DNA of 64,000 nt from Acanthopleura granulata. Its lineage: Eukaryota > Mollusca > Polyplacophora > Chitonida > Chitonidae. Location of the stretch: contig JABBOT010000012.1 of the NCBI GenBank assembly GCA_016165875.1, positions 8,277,534 to 8,341,533 on the forward strand, in the 5' to 3' direction. The translations under genes and the position numbers were made by a program. A model generated the notes under the pieces. That model made no database searches. It was not told the DNA's origin and saw only the letters and a program-made list of their open reading frames with translations. Shown one piece after another: positions 11,223-24,500 of this stretch. Every line of letters begins with the position of its first letter. Within the stretch, counting starts at the first letter, position 1.

Positions 11223-14200
11223 GATGACTGAATGAATGAATGGTGGGGCTTAACGCCAGATTGGCAGTATTTCGCTCACCTATATATGCGTGGTGACGAG
11301 AACGTGTTGAAACTTGGAAATAGTTCAATCAAAGAAAAGAAGTGTACACAAATCGACGTTAACTTGGGCTCCAAGAAAAACTTTCCTTTCCTTCCACAGT
11401 TACAGGCAGATGGATCCTTTGCTTCAAACAGATGAATGGGTTTGTTGGTATGAAGATAAGCTGCAGCAAGAACCATTATCCTGACTACATGCGTACTGGT
11501 GAATCGAGCGCTATGGCCTGACTCATTATAAATACTTTGCACCGTGCATCCGTCCAGGACGTTATCTTCATATGCCATGGGTTATACAACCTGCAGTGTA
11601 GAAACATATAAACCTAACGTTTCAATCATTTTCTGTTTTACTTATATATTTGTTTGCATGGCAACGCTGTACATCAAAAGCTTTGCGCAATTCATTTCAT
11701 GCAGGGAATGTAGATTGCGATCAATGGAAACAAATCCCTGTATGTGGATTGTGGTTATAGTTAAAGAAACCCGCTTTGATTCATGGGATAGATTCAGGTC
11801 AAACATACTTGTATCAAGCTCTTGTTTTCATTTTTGGCTATGAGGAAGCGAGGAATCAAAGAAACTGTCAATTCTAGATGTAAATCTATTGTATAACGGA
11901 AGAGTTTCCTCATTGACAGATATTTGCAATACATGCTGATTCTTCAACATTTGCAGAGGACTCTTGTATTATATTTATTTCTGCATATTTTGTGCTCATC
12001 CAACCTCATTAAACACAGGTGGCTGTGCAGGATGAAGGCAAAGGATATTTATCTACCATAGACTTCGGCGTTTATTAAGACTGGAATGAAAACATCGTTC
12101 GGCGAATACAAATCTGACAACATCTGCGAATACAGGCTGACAAATCTTTAAGTTTAGAGTTGACCAAGTATACATGTAAACTAGGCTAGGTCATGTCGCT
12201 TAACATAATACACAGGATTTTGACATTAATAAATTACATTTAAAACTGTGCACAGATACATAAATACATACAAAAAAGTTAAAGAAACAAGGTTTTCAGC
12301 TATCTGAATTAACAATTTTGTTGTTGTGGATGTTTTTCTTAAACCTCATCTCCACATTAAAAAATATTAACTTTTTAACTAAGTATTATATATATTTAGT
12401 AGTGTATCATAATTTCCTAAAATTGTATATGTACACTGTTAATTTCGACGTTTAACTTATAAGTACTTTTGTACATCAGCTATTAAACACTTGAAGATTA
12501 TAGCATTATAGTATTGGCCTATATGCATTATAGTATTATGCATCTTTTAGACTCTTAGGTTTAATACTTAAACACGAGTGCATATTTATTAAATGCACCT
12601 GTTTGAAGTTTAATCAACCATTAAGCGTGTTGGACGTTGGTCATTTTGCAATGTTGTCCGTATCAGCATGCATTCTCGTCACTATGCAGTCCCGTCTATG
12701 AACGTGTTAATTCCAAATCTGAATTGAGTATGGCGGACGCACTGTTCTCGTGGAACAGGCAAGACCCGGGTCTCTCTGACATGTACATATACATGTATAT
12801 ACCGAAGGGAGTCTGAATTGCTTGCACACGTAACAGACCTTTAATACTTTACACCGGCACACCTAACCCTGCAGATTCGTGTTTACCCGATGACAAACAG
12901 CTGTGTCATACTATCGCTGAGAACCTCATCGTTGTACAGTGGTTCCACGTCAAGCTCTGGAATCGCACTATGTGTAGAGTGCCTAGTTTTTTTTCCCTTC
13001 TCTAAAACAAATATCTGGATGGTTGAATAACAGGATAAGGGTGTAACCCAAACGCATTGTTTGTGTGATCAGCACTGTATATATTGGTGCATTAAATACG
13101 GTATAAGATATCACGTAGGCTGTTATATAACTGTTGTATACCGTGAGCGGAAGTCAGAAAGAAACTATACAGCACTCGGCCTAAAATCTGAACCTACATA
13201 CATCTATTTCGTCTGAGAGATTGCAATATATTTTTCTCATAACATATTTCTGTACGGTATAGATGTGTTAGGGCCTTCTATATATATGCTCTTTTAACAT
13301 TCTCCGCGACCAATCACCGTCATGTATCTTAACTATGCATGTCGAAAAAGCGCTGGTTCGACTGTTTTTGGGTCAGAGCGCAAGAAAATTCAGTTGTACA
13401 AGTGTATGTTTCACCCTGTATCGTGGATTTACAAGGCTGTACATACGTTATAGTGCTGAAGTAAGACGTGAGCTTTTGTCTATGCGTCTATTAACCACGT
13501 TATGGCCATGCGCCTGTTAACCATGTTATGGCCATGCGCCTGTTAACCATGTTATGGTCATGCGTCTATTAACCATTTTACGACAATGACATCTGAAAAA
13601 AGGATCTGAACGCAGGTTTATGCGTGGGAGCAACCACGCAATGCACCACCGCACTTCGACATATATCTGAGAAACCTACTGATGTACGGCGGCTGCAGGA
13701 CCAACAAGACCGCGGGATTCGAACATGCAGCCAATTCATAGACCCGGGGAGTGGGGAGGGGTATGAACTAAAACTGTGGACAACAGCAGCAAAGAGACAT
13801 TTGCAATTGAACTGCAGTCGGCCCTAAATGTCTATACTCTGGGAGTGTTACATAAAGCAATGCAAACACAAAGCACAGACATTGGTTAGTCCTGCACGCA
13901 GTGTACATCACTCCACCTTCACTTCGACACCTGGATGCCGTATACGCGACTCCCCAGAGCGAAGGCGGAGGAACTGACGACTATAGTCGTTGGTCCGAAA
14001 ATTTATACAAAATCCAGGGAATAAAAGTGTTTCAGTGTATAAGTGTATCCAAGGACACAAACCCCTGATTGGCCAGAACAACGCACGACTAGATCTTCAG
14101 GACTGATTCACACATATAGATCTATATATACATATATAATACATTCGGCTAAGGTAGAGGTCACACAACACAAAAATGGGACAAGATACATATCGGTATG

Positions 14201-15530
14201 TAAATGAATTCTAACAAAAATCTTATTATTTCGGTTTGTAACACGTATAATCTGAGCAACTCTGCATGTAAGTATACATATATATATAATGCAAAGTATA
14301 CACAAATCCTACGAATTATCAGCTGTTCAGTTCGTTCTTCGAATAAAATTAACGATATAAATATTGTGTACAAAATGTAACTGTGGAATAGTGGGGTAAT
14401 CACAAACAACTTATAAAATGACAAATATACATAAACATGAAGAGGGAATATAGACTTTAGGACAATCATATGAACAGAACTGGACACAAAGCTTGATATG
14501 ACCTACTTAAAAGGTTAGCAGTTCAGAGTTATAGGTCATCTTCAGGACAGCATATCCCACTCTTTGTAGCATTCTTTGTGTGTTTGACCCAATCCAGCCA
14601 GTGCAATTATTCCACCATATATAGGTCACTCGACACAAATCAAAGACATTGGACACTGTACGTTCGACTCTGGTTTCTTCGGCGCATGGAATTAATGTTA
14701 ATATGTGGGCGACCCCAGTTATATATGTATACATATATATTTAATGTATGTAATAATTAGACAAGGCGCCTTACTGTAAACTTAAGACACATTTTTCGTA
14801 AAATGATGATAACTCAGCCGTGTCAATTTATATACGCCAACACGTCATACATTGTCAGACAGGTTAAGCCTGTATTTTGTTCAAGCTTTCACTCTCTCTT
14901 TCTCCCTCCAGGCTTTCACAGGCTCTGTGTGTCAAGTGCATGCAGATTGTAAACACGTGTCAAAATTATACACGTTAACATGCACGAAACACACGCACCG
15001 CTAATCACAAAGCACAACCACGTGCATATATAGTGCCATCTAAATACTCATACATAGATGTAGTCAAGCGGACGGGTATATATATCAGTGTTCCAACAAG
15101 CGCCGCAGCAACGAAGGAAATTAACTAGCACCCGTGGGGAATGATTAAATATGCAAAATGTTAATTCTGTCCTCCTAAGCACTTTGATTGGAGCACACCC
15201 AACTGTATTGAAGACATGTTCAATGTATAGACTTCGCTATGAAGGCCTGTAATATGATGAAAAGGGGATGCCGTAAAAGAGACTTTCGATGCACTATCTT
15301 GAATTGTCTATGACCGGTATACACTAAAGCAGAAAAATCAGGTAGCGACAATATATGCTGTCGGCAGTTGCGAGAGTGAAGGAAAGGGACGCGTGGTCAG
15401 ATGTCCGTGAGTCTTTGACATGTGGTCGCACTGGTACCGGTAGGCCTATAATTGTCCCAGGCTGAGGAATGATGTTACATTAATATACCTGTGAGTATGT
15501 GTTCCGATTACTGAGAGGCCACGCTCTCCC
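11223..15530. other. Intergenic stretch, no confident gene
   Basis: It is AT-rich and contains a 26-bp tandem repeat at 13482-13580. A minus-strand open frame at 11276-11578 has some protein-like sequence (AAAYLHTNKPIHLFEAKDPS), but no splice join to the unit at 9444-10172 could be fixed. A short GC-rich start-like segment (MADALFSWNRQDPG) lies at about 12730 on the + strand without a convincing continuation. Confidence 0.45.
13482..13580. repeat. 26-bp tandem repeat, about 4 copies
   Basis: Units such as 'ctgttaaccatgttatggcc' followed by 'atgcg' repeat with 1-4 changes each. The last unit is the most decayed. Confidence 0.8.
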
Positions 15531-15914
15531 TCACTCCTCGTCCTCTTCACCCCCGGGCTCCACCGCTTCCCACTCGTCATCGCCTATTAACCCTGTGCGC
15601 TCTCTCATGCCCTCCGAGAAGATCAGGTCATTGCTGGGGTCACGGGCCTTGAACACGGGCTCGATCTCTTCCTCCTCCACCTCCTCCCCGTCCCCCTCGC
15701 CCTCCCCCAGGTCCAGATCCACGGGCTGGTTCTCATTGATGTCGATCAAGAAATTGACCAGCGCCTCCCGGTCCCCCGTATAATCGTCTTCCTCCGCCTC
15801 CACGTCTTCCAACTCCACCTCGCTGCCACCAGCTTCGAACGTCCGTTCTTTGACGGTAGCCTCGATTTCTTCCTCTTCTACCTCGACGCAGTCCTCGTAA
15901 TCTGTCATAGTCAT
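15531..15914 (-). CDS. Acidic 127-aa protein, function unknown
   Basis: The ORF opens at ATG 15914 (second ATG two codons later), with an in-frame TGA 18 bases upstream, and runs to TGA at 15531. It is clearly GC-richer than its AT-rich surroundings, with many G/C third positions, which supports coding. The protein is dominated by Glu and Asp: MTMTDYEDCVEVEEEEIEAT at the start, a less charged centre DREALVNFLIDINENQPVDL at about residues 48-67, and an EEDEE-type end. No signal peptide, membrane helix or metal-binding motif is visible. It could be a complete single-exon gene, or its transcript could have introns in the UTRs. The low-complexity acidic sequence prevents a family call; nuclear or chaperone-like roles are only possibilities. 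Confidence 0.66.
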   Translation of the reverse strand: MTMTDYEDCVEVEEEEIEATVKERTFEAGGSEVELEDVEAEEDDYTGDREALVNFLIDINENQPVDLDLGEGEGDGEEVEEEEIEPVFKARDPSNDLIFSEGMRERTGLIGDDEWEAVEPGGEEDEE

Positions 15915-17061
15915 GCTTCTCCCAATAACTCACGGGCTCCCACGGCCGTGTGACAGTAAATATATCTACTTACCCTGTCGGGGAGAAAAAGAGAGAGTCT
16001 ACCTTATGAATATATACTTCTACACAGGCTGAATGTCAGGCAACATAGCTAGGCTATATATACTGCGTGAGATTTGCAACGGAATGTCTTACTATTTGTA
16101 TCTGAATAAACGGACTTACACCCAACCTTAAAGTTTACCAGCCCACAAGGCCTGTACACAAGGAAACTCAGCCAGCCTATAGAGCACAGGGCTTCGGTCC
16201 CACTTTACTACTCTAATAATCACACCTACCTACACACACTAATTACTATTACCTGAGAAACGAGGCTCGCTTGGAGGTACACAGGTATCGCACGTATATC
16301 ACAGGTGTCCGCCGCCTTTGATTGACAGATGACTCAACCTGACGAACCGGTCTTCCTCGCGTGAACTACAAGACTCCGGGTATATAGTTAGCTCCTTTAC
16401 ACTCCGCTGAAGGCCTCTATCAGATACTCACAAAGTTCTCTCATTGCTATGAAATGTAAGGAAATATACCTTTACAGATATCCTCTATGACTGGCCTATA
16501 CGTCCTGGTGAGGTACCTGGGTTGTATGTCGATTTTAAAACCCTGCGACTGTATACAGGTTACACAGCTAGAGCACACAGAAATATGCCGCCCACTGGCC
16601 CACAGCTGAAGTAAGTGTGCAGTCGCTAAGGTATGCAGAAGGGCCACTATAGACTGTTTCAGATGTACATGCTGTATCATTCACAGGCTAAGCCCTGGCA
16701 GCGACCCGTTTTCGTGAATGGCTGTCCGTGATACACTACATTATACATGTATTTCAGGTGGTATACATTATTACAAAAGGGGTGGAACAGTCCATAAAAC
16801 AAACACGAAGCCAAACAGAAGTGGGCCTGTATATTATTTGACACTGGATACGACAACCGTACATATAAGAGAATAATAATAAACTGACAATATGTATACA
16901 CTTCCTCCGTGTTTAAGAGCAAATTTACGTAATAGTTGTGACGGTAAAGCTATAAACAATCAGTCGTCCATCGAATGGGCTAAAAGCCACACAGACTATA
17001 TGACCGTAAAGCTATAAACAATCAGTCATCCATCGAATGGGCTAAAAGCCATACAGACGAA
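15915..17061. other. Non-coding stretch upstream of the acidic ORF
   Basis: A palindrome cacggccgtg lies about 25 bases before the ORF start, in its likely promoter or 5' UTR. The rest contains no supported gene and leads into a 62-bp duplication. Confidence 0.4.
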
Positions 17062-17062
17062 A
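16939..17062. repeat. 62-bp tandem duplication
   Basis: Two nearly identical units contain 'taaagctataaacaatcagt' and 'tccatcgaatgggctaaaag'. The second ends exactly where the first foldback element begins. Confidence 0.9.
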
Positions 17063-17195
17063 TGACGAATTGCCTTTCCTTTATCTAGCGAATTAATCGG
17101 TTCCCGGAAATGACTAATTCCGTTCTGCACAACTCATTAATCCGTTAGATAAACAGAAAGGGAATCCGTCATCCTTCATACAATGGATTTAACGG
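17062..17195. mobile_element. Foldback MITE copy 1
   Basis: The left arm 'tgacgaattgcctttccttt' and the right arm ending 'aaagggaatccgtcatcc' are inverted matches. The right end continues to ggatttaacgga. The left end is shortened relative to copy 3. Confidence 0.7.
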
Positions 17196-17239
17196 AATAA
17201 ATAAATAGAGCGCTGTAATATAGTTGCTGTCAAAAAATC

Positions 17240-17399
17240 TTGCGTTATAGATCCCTTGAGGGATGACAGGCTATTTCCGTCGATCTAATAGATTAATCCG
17301 TCCCTGATTATATGGATTAGTTCGTAATCAGGAAGGGATTATTCTGTTAGATCAACGAATATGCAATTCGTCATCCCTCAAATAACGGATTTAAGGAAA
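17240..17399. mobile_element. Foldback MITE copy 2
   Basis: Left arm 'cttgagggatgacaggctat' pairs with right arm 'gcaattcgtcatccctcaaa'. The interior has 'gattaatccgtccctgatta', as in the other copies. Confidence 0.75.
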
Positions 17400-18154
17400 T
17401 ATTTTTTTGAGGGTGAAAGTGAAATGTAGGAACATTTCAATGAGAATCGGCTGCACCTGCAACTCAAAACATCACAGGAGTATGTATGACTACTTCCACA
17501 GCAAGTAACATACGCTGTACTTAACATTGGACACATGCATATCCATTCCATCACTGGAATACAAAACTAGCCTTGAAATACTGATGCATCGATGATGCTG
17601 GACCAACCGTTTGTCTTGCCAGCCGTACTACATATAGGCCTGTCGATGGCTTAGGCTGCATACCACATATACATCTACAGAACTAACCTATCCACATGCC
17701 CCCCAATAGAAAGCTATTTAACTTAATTCGTATTCAAATTTAATTTTTCGAAAAGACTGAAGATGTATTTGTTATAATCGTTAAGAGTGATGGAGGGAGA
17801 AATTAAAGAGATATAATTAATGGAAACATCGTTGCGTATAATAGCTATTACTGTAACGAAAAGGCCCAAGTTCATGCTAAAATTTCTGTGAAATACGATT
17901 GCATAGAATTGACTGCAGCTAGGCAGTTCACGGTGTAAAATGCTGATCACAAAACATACAGAAACACTAAGCAGACGTGAATGCACGTGAATCTGGTTTA
18001 TTGGGGGTGCAATTAACAGGCACCCAAACCTGCCCGTTTGGTTTCATTCATCCAGTGAATTAATTAATCAGGACTGAAATTAACTTATCCGTATAACATT
18101 TTTTTCATTAGATCTCTCAGAGGCATTGATAAACTGTTCTCTGACCGGAAAAAT

Positions 18155-18344
18155 ATCTCCCGTTAAATCCGCTATTTAAGGGATGACGTATTGCTTTTCC
18201 GTTCATCTAATGGATTAATCCTTCCCTGTTTACCGATTAATTCGTTGTCAGGAACGGACTTATTCATTATCGGGAATGTACTAATCCGTTAGATTAACGG
18301 AAAGGCAATCCGTCATCCCTCAAATAACGTATTTAACGGAAGAT
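18155..18344. mobile_element. Foldback MITE copy 3 (most complete)
   Basis: About 190 bp. The arms begin 'atctcccgttaaatccgcta' and, on the other strand, 'atcttccgttaaatacgtta', and pair for about 75 bases each. The high arm identity, small size and lack of coding sequence fit a non-autonomous DNA transposon. I could not define a target-site duplication. Confidence 0.82.
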
Positions 18345-20335
18345 TCCTTACAGAATGATAAAATGTAATTTATACTAATAGCTGTTTACACAGATTATCC
18401 CTCACTTTTGCCCTGAATGGTACCTACCCAGAGATATGTGGATGGCATCGAAGCCAGCGCCGTGTCCAGTATGCCTTATTACGAATCTCCACACATGTTA
18501 AACTGTTTCCTGTCTAATGTCATGCATGCTTTTATGTGTTCAGCCGCTTGGCCTTTTGGGATGGTGTTTACATAGGATACTATTACTGATAAAAAATTAT
18601 TGCGGTTAAAAAACATAGCTATAAACAAATGTAGCTGTGTGTAATTCAAATGTACCGGATGATGAAGGTGCACTCAGCCCATCCTCCCCACTCCCCTCAA
18701 ATATATATGTGTATATATTATGGATATCTTTACTTCTGCAAAATAATGCTATATTGATATTGATATATAACATATGGGGTTATGGGGGAAGGGATGGGGG
18801 TGATAAGTAGGAAGTTACAGTGTTAAAATAGAAAAGTAGATTTATAACACGAATTCAAGTCTTTCATCATGTTTACGCATTTACAGAAATATATTGAATT
18901 TAATACAAGTGCCCCTCTGTTTTGTACATTAGAGTGATCTCCCTTTGGCTGGTGCAAAGCAATGGCGAATGTATCCAAGTTCATATACATTTGTGACATG
19001 TATGAAAGGGCAATCCATATATATGTCAAGGGTCATTGTAAATGGTCCAGAACAGCAAATGTCCCACGGTCTATAGCCCGATTTAGATGCGTGTAACAAC
19101 CATGCCAACCAGCACTGCAGGTACAGTAGCTACGTGCTCGTAACGTGATGAGGACTTTGTACAAGTGGCGTCACGTCCCTGCTCTACAAAGCAGCCGTAT
19201 ACTTAGTTGATTGTAACTACAGTGACAACCATGTTACAGAGATACCGGGGTAGCCATGGTGGTTACAATCACCTTAGTCTACGATTACTTTGTGAAACGT
19301 GGTCCAGGTTAGAAAACGTTTATGTTATTGAGAGTAAAGTTTTGTTCTATATTTGCAAAAGTTCCGCATGGAATTTGGAAAGCGTTGTCTAGGCCCATGC
19401 GAATGGGGAGAACCGTACAATTAAACAGCCTTAATTGTGTCGAAATTGACAAATATAGTCCAAAACTCTAACCTAATCTGTAACGTAATTGTGTCAGAGA
19501 AGCCACGCGCCCAGTTTCAATACAGCATAACGAACCATTTTGGAAAAAGTCCCGAAAACTGTTATAGTCGTTAAGGGACTCAATTAATTTCCTTGGAAAT
19601 AAAAACAACAGTGCGGAACATGAACCAATCTGTAACTTGTCCGGATGTAGCCATCTCCCGAGTTTCCATGTAATATGGTAATCCGTTCTGAGGAAAGATG
19701 TCAAATAATTGTCAGATATTCAAAACGGCCATTATATTTTCCAAAGTATACGAAACTGGAAATTGATTTGTAACCCTTTGGGGTGATGCTATGCACCAAG
19801 TTTCAATTCAATAAAATCAACCATGTTGAAAAAACATCCGGGTGACTGTTTCATGACGGACTTACAGACAGAAGGATGAGGAGTTAGCCTGGTTCCCTGC
19901 GGTACCGGAGAGAGTACAACCATTGAGCGTGACTTACACATCAGTAATTGTGCTTCATGCTTCCTTATCCTTCCGTGTGAAAACTTGCCATCATTAGGCC
20001 CCCCAGCGACCACATACATGTATCAAAATATAGGGCTAAAAATAGGGAAGAAAAACGACAAAAATATGGCAAATACAGGATAAATATAGGGAGTGAATAG
20101 AGGTTAAATCAATGAAAGTGCCTATTCTATTCATGGCTATGCAACAATCTTATCAGAACTAAGTCAGTTTTGTGCAATACAAATTGCAGTTGGCCTGTTG
20201 ACACAATAGGATGAATGGGCAATCAATTACATGCAGATACATGTTTGAATTACGTGTACCACCACAGCATGACAAGTGGTTAACCCATATACAGGTATCT
20301 GAAAGATAGCTACATTATTATATACCTTAATTCTT
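18345..20335. other. Intergenic stretch, nothing recognised
   Basis: No coding segment with splice support was seen. Short 'aaaataggg'-type runs near 20030-20095 resemble a run near 22360-22400 and may be a minor repeat. Confidence 0.4.
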
Positions 20336-20534
20336 CAACCTTTTCTACCACCGGTGAAAACAATATTTCGAAATCGTCTTGGAGAACTGTACGGTCTAGA
20401 GAAATAACTTTCATAGTTTTATAAAGCCTATACCTGTGGTGACACAAACAAATCATTTATGGCTTCATTTTTACTGTATACATTCACTAGCCTTTAATAA
20501 TGGCGTTCATGATTGAAAAGGTTGAAGATTTACA

Positions 20535-20868
20535 GGAGGCTGCCCTGTACATAGTTCAGAGCCCAGTTTACAGGAGGCTGCCCTGTACATAGCCCAGTTT
20601 ACAGGAGGCTGCCCTGTACATAGTTCAGAGCCCAGTTTATAGGAGGCTGCCTTGTACATAGTTCAGAGCCCAGTTCATAGGAGGCTGCCCTGTACATAGT
20701 TCAGAGCCCAGTTTACAGGAGCCTGTCCTGTACATAGTTCAGAGCCCAGTTTATTGGAGGCTGCCCTGTACATAGTTCAGAGCCCAGTTTACAGGAGCCT
20801 GCCCTGTACACAGTTCAGAGCCCAGTTTACAGGAGCCTGTCCTGTACATAGTTCAGAGCCCAGTTTAC
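20535..20868. repeat. 38-bp minisatellite, about 9 copies
   Basis: Units contain 'ggctgccctgtacatagttc' followed by 'agagcccagtttacag'. One copy is shortened, and several have ggagcctg in place of ggaggctg. Confidence 0.93.
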
Positions 20869-21040
20869 CAAAGATTTGCTGCAATATTATGATATCTTTT
20901 GTATTCCGTTCAGTTTTCATTTTAGTTCAATTAGTATACTATGCCAATGTGTGTTTGTGGAGGGCCTCAGGGGAGATCAATAATATATTGACTGAGTTGT
21001 ATTACCCTCAGAAAATAAAGACATTATTATTATTATATCA

Positions 21041-21130
21041 TTATTTATTTATTTATTTGATTGGTGTTTTACGCCGTACTCAAGAATATTTCACTTGTGT
21101 CATGGTGGCCAGCATTATGGTGGGAGGAAA
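21041..21130 (-). mobile_element. 5'-truncated SINE, first family
   Basis: Reverse orientation: 'atttatttatttgattggtg', 'acgccgtactcaagaatatt', then 'ggtggccagcattatggtgg'. It lies inside the long inverted-repeat element. Confidence 0.82.
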
Positions 21131-21525
21131 CTATTATATTATTAGTAACTGTTTGTCTGCACCTACAGCCTAATTTACAATGGGCAGGCAAGGATAGAGC
21201 ATTTCACATTGAGAGGTCAAGAGGGACGCCGATCTGGAGCAGCGGAACCACTATCCCAGGCCTATAGGCGAGGGTCCGAGGGCCGTCTAGGCCCCCGTAG
21301 CCCATGTTTTTTCAGACTGTAAATCTTCAACCTTTTCAAGCACTAAAGCACTATTTTCAGTGGAATTTACACATACAGTGGTTATGAACACGACGCTAAA
21401 ATGATTTGTTTGTGTGATTAAAGTTGTAAGCTTCGTAAAACTGTGCAAATTATACTCTGCAGGCCATAGTTCTGTCAGAATGTTTTAAAACGTTGGTTGC
21501 AGAGGCGGTGGAAAAGCATTAGGTA

Positions 21526-24500
21526 GCCAGAGATGAGTTTTAGGCAATTTCAGGTGATTAAAACTGAAACGTGAATAACCTGCATATTCTTTCTTGCATC
21601 AGCAAACTTGATAACTTGTTCTTAGTATGTGTTTCTTAACACAACAGCCGACTTCCATGTGTGCATATATGTAGCTTGTGTGAAATTTTCACCTTTTATA
21701 CACTATGAAAAATTTAGTACCACTGTGGTCACAATATGAAGGGAATCCAGTGGAATAAAGCTAACATCAGGGTTCAAAAGGATTTATGATGAACAACACT
21801 ATTTAAACTCTATAAATGATGATTTCTCAAAAAATAAAATCTTTGGCTGTGTCCCTCAAAATTTTCCTGGTGTGATAATATTCCTTATACGATGTGGAAT
21901 CATGTAGATTTGATGTCAAGTAAGGCATTTATGCTGGGATGAAGTCAAGAGCGTTTGAAATGGCAGCACCATTTGTGGATACACGTCAGAAACTGCCTAC
22001 GCCATGTGTTCCTGCTTGACGTTACACCAGGCAAAGTGGAAATTAAGGACAGGAAAACTTTGTTTCTGTATTCTCCGAAGAAATGTGCAGTATCAATTTT
22101 AAGAAACTGCATTTTTTTAACAAGTCAGAAAAGCAATGCACACTGTCCCAACCTTCAACAATTCAACTTGCTTTTTTAGGACAGAGGTTTTGACACCAAG
22201 TAGCTCTTTAACTGTCGCTAAATGAGTATCAGTGACTTCCTGAGGTAGGACGGAGCGTTGGTGGCGGCTGTAGGTAAAATTTGGACGACGCTGATACATG
22301 ATTATCAACATATTAAAAATATGCAAACCCATTCTCGTAAAAATATTGGGATTATAGGGCAAAATCTGGCAAAATACAGGGAAAAATAGGAAAAATGGGA
22401 GCCCTGTATCATTCTGCCGATTTGTCAAACTGGATGTACAGGGCTGTGAGCGCATGCGCGGTCACAGCCCTGCTGAGCTACCGAATGAATGTCAGAAATA
22501 AAATATGATATCGAGGTAATGCAGTTAACGTTGTTAAATTAACATAGGATATTAAATAACGAGCATCGTGGCAATCAAATTGGAAACTGATTTACCACCA
22601 ACTCTGACCAGCCGAAGTAGTGAAAAATAAAAACTAGAAAAGCCAAAAAAAAAAGGAAAAAACAAACAAACAAACAAACAAACAAACAATACAAAGACTG
22701 ATGAACAACCGGAAAATAAATATTACAAAGGCATCTTAAGTCGGCGTGTTGGCCTGTTACTGTTTCCTCGAACCACCAGATAATCACTGCATTGAGTGGA
22801 TGATTCTACATCATCGTATGACGTTGATGAAAAGTGCGACTGCAGTCCATTATAGCGCATGGTACAAAACGGCAACACCGATAGCTGGACTATATCAAAC
22901 GCCAGCTACAGATCTTAAACCACGACATTATCCCTTCATGTATTTGGTATGTACATGTATGTAAATGTGATTCTGCAATGACTCTACAACTTCAGTGTCT
23001 CATTACGTCTTCCATATACCTATGTGTTGCAGAGAAAGAATGGTCAAAGAACAACCAGCTTGTGAACTTTAAATTAACTGGGTCTCATTCCAAAACAATC
23101 ATTTTAATCAATGACTGATCAGTTACCTGTTATTTTATTGGGGTTAAAACACTGAGCTCTGAAGACTGCACCATCGTTTGCAACGTGAGTGATGTGGGAT
23201 GTTATTAAAGAAACTAGAAATAAATCCACAGTTCAGTGACTGCTACTGAGAAAATTGCAAGCAAAGCAACAGAGACTGTGAAAGTGTACATATGACGAAA
23301 CAAAGCAGTTGGTGCGTAGGACTTCTTTATTTGCGCCACCATCTATACGGTATAAAATTACAATATTTAGGTAAAATAAGTTTTTTTCGTATAAAAATGG
23401 AAGGATATACATATATTTATGACCCTTGTATAATATAAGACCATGGCTCAGGCTGATAGTGGAAACTGTGTATGGTTTATGAATATTAATATCACATTCT
23501 ATATACATAACATGTGCCTTTAATAGGACATAAGCTGTAATCAACTTTTTATCTGTCCTATAAACTGCTTTCTCATATCATAATTTTAATCTTCACTAAC
23601 CTTGGATACATATACAGCCATGTTATGAATGTAATGAAAGGTAACCTATCAAGGCTCAATTTCTAAAATTTCTTATGTGCAGCAAGAACAGATAAGTTTA
23701 TTTGTTTTAACATCAGAACAACTATTTATTTTTCTGTCCTTGGAAAATGACCCCAAACAATACAAATAGGTTAAGATGCACGTATGAACAGGTATTAGAT
23801 TGGAGAAGACTACCTCAAGCAAAACTTTGTTCAGAAAAAGTAAGTTCCATCTAATAACTAACAGTTACCAATATGTATTTGATCGAACTTGTACGATGTT
23901 ATTTTTATTGTCCACCAATGAACATGATCATTCTTTGTAACTAAAACAATAACACTCATTAATATAACTGTAAAGAATAAGGCTTGTTATGCTGGATTGC
24001 TTTTCACAGACATATGCTCAGGGTTACTATTAGCAAGTTGAAGCAAAGATTTACCCGGTTCAGAGAGTACCAGATCTGCGTGAAGTTCAGGTACCTTATT
24101 TTCATGCGTAGAGGGATGGTTTTGGATTGAGGTAGACATTCTCTCTATTATTAGGTAGAACCTAACAATTTAAAACATATCAAGGGTCGAAAGAACTCCA
24201 AGAATTCAAGCTTCTATTGGCTGAAAATAGAATGGATACAATACATATTGCTTGCTTGACATTATATTATTCATGGATATACAGCCTAAAATTGTCTTAA
24301 TTTTGCAAGCTGATAAGTATGTAAGGTCTGGCCAGGATTACACATCACTCAGCTACTTTATAAGTCATCAAAAAGTGATCTTCCCGATTAAACACACCAG
24401 TAGAATGCTGCATTACATGTTTCCTTTTATGGTGTTGTGAAGAAGTTTTTTGCTGCCATAACTTTCCTAAATTTACAAATACACACCAGTTTTACCAAAA

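Larger units (their letters stand above)
20336..21525. mobile_element. Long inverted-repeat (foldback-type) element
   Basis: Bases 20513-20535 are the exact reverse complement of 21317-21339 (23 bp). Moving outwards, the arms stay alignable for about 200 bases with divergence, for example 'atgatttgtttgtgt' at about 21400 against its complement near 20450, and ccggtggtagaaaagg-like sequence at the outer ends. The enclosed 780 bases hold a 38-bp minisatellite and a truncated SINE. No transposase ORF is visible, so it would be non-autonomous. Confidence 0.65.

Noticed and set aside
13700..13760. tRNA-like gttcgaatcccgcgg on the minus strand
   Set aside because: Only the B box matches; no A box or acceptor-stem pairing was found.
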